A stretch of DNA of 19,064 nucleotides from Lautropia sp. SCN 70-15. GTDB taxonomy: Bacteria > Pseudomonadota > Gammaproteobacteria > Burkholderiales > Burkholderiaceae_E. Position 1 is the stretch's first letter, and each line of letters starts with the position of its first letter. The DNA is taken from NCBI GenBank assembly GCA_001724315.1, contig MEEC01000022.1, positions 1 to 19,064 on the forward strand. The letters are read 5' to 3'. This document shows, in pieces, positions 17,231 to 19,064 of the stretch. The translations under genes were made by a program, and so were the position numbers. A model generated the notes under the pieces. The model had not been told where the DNA came from, searched no databases, and was given only the letters and a program-made list of their open reading frames with translations.

Positions 17231-18289
17231 ATGGCGGAATCGTCCCGGTCCATCGTCGTCGCGCTGCTGGCGGTCCCCGACGTGACCGCTGCCACGCTGT
17301 ACGGGTTTCACGACACGCTGTGCGGCGTCGGACGCGACTGGCAGATGGTCCATGGCGGCACGGCGCGGTCCCCCTTCCGGCCGCTGGTCGTTTCGGCCGA
17401 CGGCGAGCCGTTCACCGCCGCCAACGGGGTGCGCATCGTGCCGGAGGCCGCGTTCGCCGGCTGCCCCCGGCCCGACATCGTGTGCATCACCGACCTCGCG
17501 ATCGCGCCGGGCGCAAAGCTGGGCGGCGTGTACGAGGCGGCCGCGGACTGGATTCGCGAGCGCCATGCCGAGGGGGCCTTGCTGGCCTCGGCCTGCTCCG
17601 GCGCCGCGCTGCTGGCCCGCACCGGCCTGCTGGAGGGGCTCGACGCCACCTCCCACTGGGCTTACTGCGATGCGCTGCGCCGGCAGTACCCGGGCGTGCG
17701 CTGGCACCCGGATCGTGGCCTGGTGATGAGCGGCGCCGGGCAGCGGATCGTGATGGTTGGCAGCGGCATCGCCTGGCACCAGCTCGCGCTCGCGCTGATC
17801 GCCCGGCACGCGGGCGCGGAAGCCGCGATGCAGGTCGCCCGCATCAACATGTTCGACTGGAACCCGACCAGCCCGATCGCCTATGCGTCGCTGACGCGGG
17901 GCGAGCCGGCGGCCGATCCGGTCATCGCCCGCTGCCAGCAGTGGCTGGCGTCGAACTACCAGTGCGAGTCCCCGGTCGCGCAGATGGCCGCGATGTCCGG
18001 CCTGCCCGATCGCACCTTCAAGCGCCGCTTCGCGCAGGCCACCGGGATGAACCCGATCGAGTACGTGCACACGCTGCGGCTCGAGGAAGCCAAGCAGATG
18101 CTCGAGGCGAGCGACGCGCCGATCGAGGCGATCGCCTTCGAGGTCGGCTACCAGGACGCCAGCTTCTTCGGCAGGCTGTTCCGGCGCCGGGTGGCATTGA
18201 CCCCGGCCCAGTACCGCCGGCGCTTCGGCAACCTGAAGCGCCGCTTGTCGGCGGCTCAGTCCCCGATCGGCAGCGTGCCGGCCAGGTAG
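17231..18289 (+). CDS. GlxA-family AraC-type transcriptional regulator (DJ-1/PfpI + HTH)
   Basis: This is a 352-residue regulator. Residues about 7-200 form a DJ-1/PfpI (class I glutamine amidotransferase-like) domain with the nucleophile-elbow Cys C122 in ASACSGA and the following ATSHW (S141, H142), as in GlxA proteins. Residues about 225-335 are the AraC double helix-turn-helix: VAQMAAMSGLPDRTFKRRF, GMNPIEYVHTLRLEEAKQML, and the closing IAFEVGYQDASFFGRLFRRR with LTPAQYRRRF. The N-terminal domain probably senses a small ligand rather than acting as an enzyme. The start at 17231 has AAGGA about 11 nt upstream. It is divergent from the TPR gene with 86 bp between, so it is the natural candidate regulator of that gene. 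Its 3' end overlaps gshA by 34 bp on the opposite strand. Confidence 0.93.
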   Translation: MAESSRSIVVALLAVPDVTAATLYGFHDTLCGVGRDWQMVHGGTARSPFRPLVVSADGEPFTAANGVRIVPEAAFAGCPRPDIVCITDLAIAPGAKLGGVYEAAADWIRERHAEGALLASACSGAALLARTGLLEGLDATSHWAYCDALRRQYPGVRWHPDRGLVMSGAGQRIVMVGSGIAWHQLALALIARHAGAEAAMQVARINMFDWNPTSPIAYASLTRGEPAADPVIARCQQWLASNYQCESPVAQMAAMSGLPDRTFKRRFAQATGMNPIEYVHTLRLEEAKQMLEASDAPIEAIAFEVGYQDASFFGRLFRRRVALTPAQYRRRFGNLKRRLSAAQSPIGSVPAR

Positions 18290-19064
18290 CGCTGCCGGTA
18301 CTCCTCGAAGGGCATCGATTCGGCCCTTTCGATCGCCTGCTGCTCGGCCAACGAGGCTTCGGCCAACCGTTCGAAGCGCTCGCGCAGCGCCTCCGGAAAC
18401 GCCTGGGCCAGGATCGTCTCGCGGTGCCGCTTCGAGGCCGTCAGCGCGAAGGCCGGGAAGGAATTGCCGTGCTGGCGGGCCATCGTGTCGAGCACCCGGG
18501 CGGACGGCGTGAGCGACGGGTCGGCGAGCGCCGCTTCGGCGCGGGCCAGTGCCTCGCGATGCGCGCTGCCGCCGCGGGCCTCGTCGAGTGCGGCCGCGAT
18601 CGGCGCGCATTCGGCAAGCAGCTGCCGGCCCCAGTCGGCCACGCCGATCTCCTCCGGGGCGGCGCCGTTCGCGCCCAGGCGTCGCAGCTTCAGCGCCGGG
18701 TCGCGACCGTGCTGGGCCACCCGGTGCTGGTTGTAGGAGATCCCCGCGATCTCCTCGGGCGTGTCCATGGGGCTGTCGGCGAGCAGGCAGTGAAGCAGGA
18801 ACACGTCGAGAAACTGCATCGTGCCGGTGTCGATGCCCACCGGTTCGAACGGATTCAGGTCCATGCAGCGGACCTCCACGTATTCCACGCCGCGCTCGGC
18901 CAGCGCGTGCAGCGGGCGCTCGCCCGAGCGGATCCGCCGCTTGGGGCGAATCGTGCCGTAGAACTCGTTCTCGATCTGCAGCAGCGTGGTCGCCAGCTGC
19001 CGATAGAGGCCGCCACCGTCGTGGATGCCGATGGCCTCGTAGGCCGGGTACGGCTCGCTGAGCG
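18256..19064 (-). CDS. gshA: Glutamate-cysteine ligase (partial, 5' end beyond window)
   Basis: This is the C-terminal ~269 residues of a gamma-glutamylcysteine synthetase of the E. coli type (full length about 520). The reading continues to the right edge. The visible part contains LQIENEFYGTIRPKRR, SGERPLHALAERGVEYVEVR and CMDLNPFEPVGID, the conserved active-site half of the enzyme. A GTG codon at 18888 lies inside this block and is not the start. The enzyme makes gamma-glutamylcysteine from glutamate, cysteine and ATP, the first step of glutathione synthesis in the cytoplasm. The stop at 18256 lies inside the 3' end of the convergent regulator gene (34-bp overlap). Confidence 0.93.
   Translation of the reverse strand, partial: LSEPYPAYEAIGIHDGGGLYRQLATTLLQIENEFYGTIRPKRRIRSGERPLHALAERGVEYVEVRCMDLNPFEPVGIDTGTMQFLDVFLLHCLLADSPMDTPEEIAGISYNQHRVAQHGRDPALKLRRLGANGAAPEEIGVADWGRQLLAECAPIAAALDEARGGSAHREALARAEAALADPSLTPSARVLDTMARQHGNSFPAFALTASKRHRETILAQAFPEALRERFERLAEASLAEQQAIERAESMPFEEYRQRYLAGTLPIGD

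Overview
The window is very G+C-rich and gene-dense, with short intergenic gaps, ATGA start/stop overlaps and protein families typical of Betaproteobacteria, most likely a member of the Burkholderiales. I cannot name a genus. I see no rRNA, tRNA, CRISPR array, insertion sequence or phage gene. The window reads as ordinary chromosome with one scarred spot at about 14.85-15.76 kb.

Layout. (1) 1-4.15 kb holds a group of small stress- or signalling-type genes: a CBS-pair protein (+), a minus-strand pair of a second CBS-pair protein followed by a small membrane protein, a Mut7-C RNase-domain protein with a zinc ribbon (+), and a stand-alone GroEL paralogue (-) without groES. (2) A divergent promoter region at 4150-4332 carries a perfect 10-bp inverted repeat and a three-copy 15-bp tandem repeat that is G-quadruplex-prone on the minus strand. 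It separates groEL from a Tas-type aldo/keto reductase (+). (3) A translationally coupled minus-strand pair follows: a carboxylesterase, then a SagB-type nitroreductase. (4) A complete peptide-uptake operon (+, 6803-14845) encodes a periplasmic binding protein, two permeases, two ATPases, an M20 dipeptidase-like peptidase and an M20D amidohydrolase. These products would import small peptides or N-acyl/amidated amino acids and cut them in the cytoplasm. (5) At 14842-15757 two genes meet tail to tail, and both have lost their 5' halves: a cytochrome c without its CxxCH haem motif and a methyltransferase without its SAM-binding glycine loop. (6) A TTC38-like TPR protein (-) is divergent from a GlxA-type AraC regulator (+), with small palindromes in the gap. 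(7) The regulator overlaps the 3' end of gshA (glutamate-cysteine ligase), which runs off the right edge.

The points most worth a second look are the GroEL paralogue, whose position equivalent to the ATPase residue Asp52 is Ser; a hairpin that would cover the Shine-Dalgarno of the small membrane protein; the tandem repeat between groEL and the reductase; and the double 5' truncation scar. I did not find a convincing new multi-gene system.
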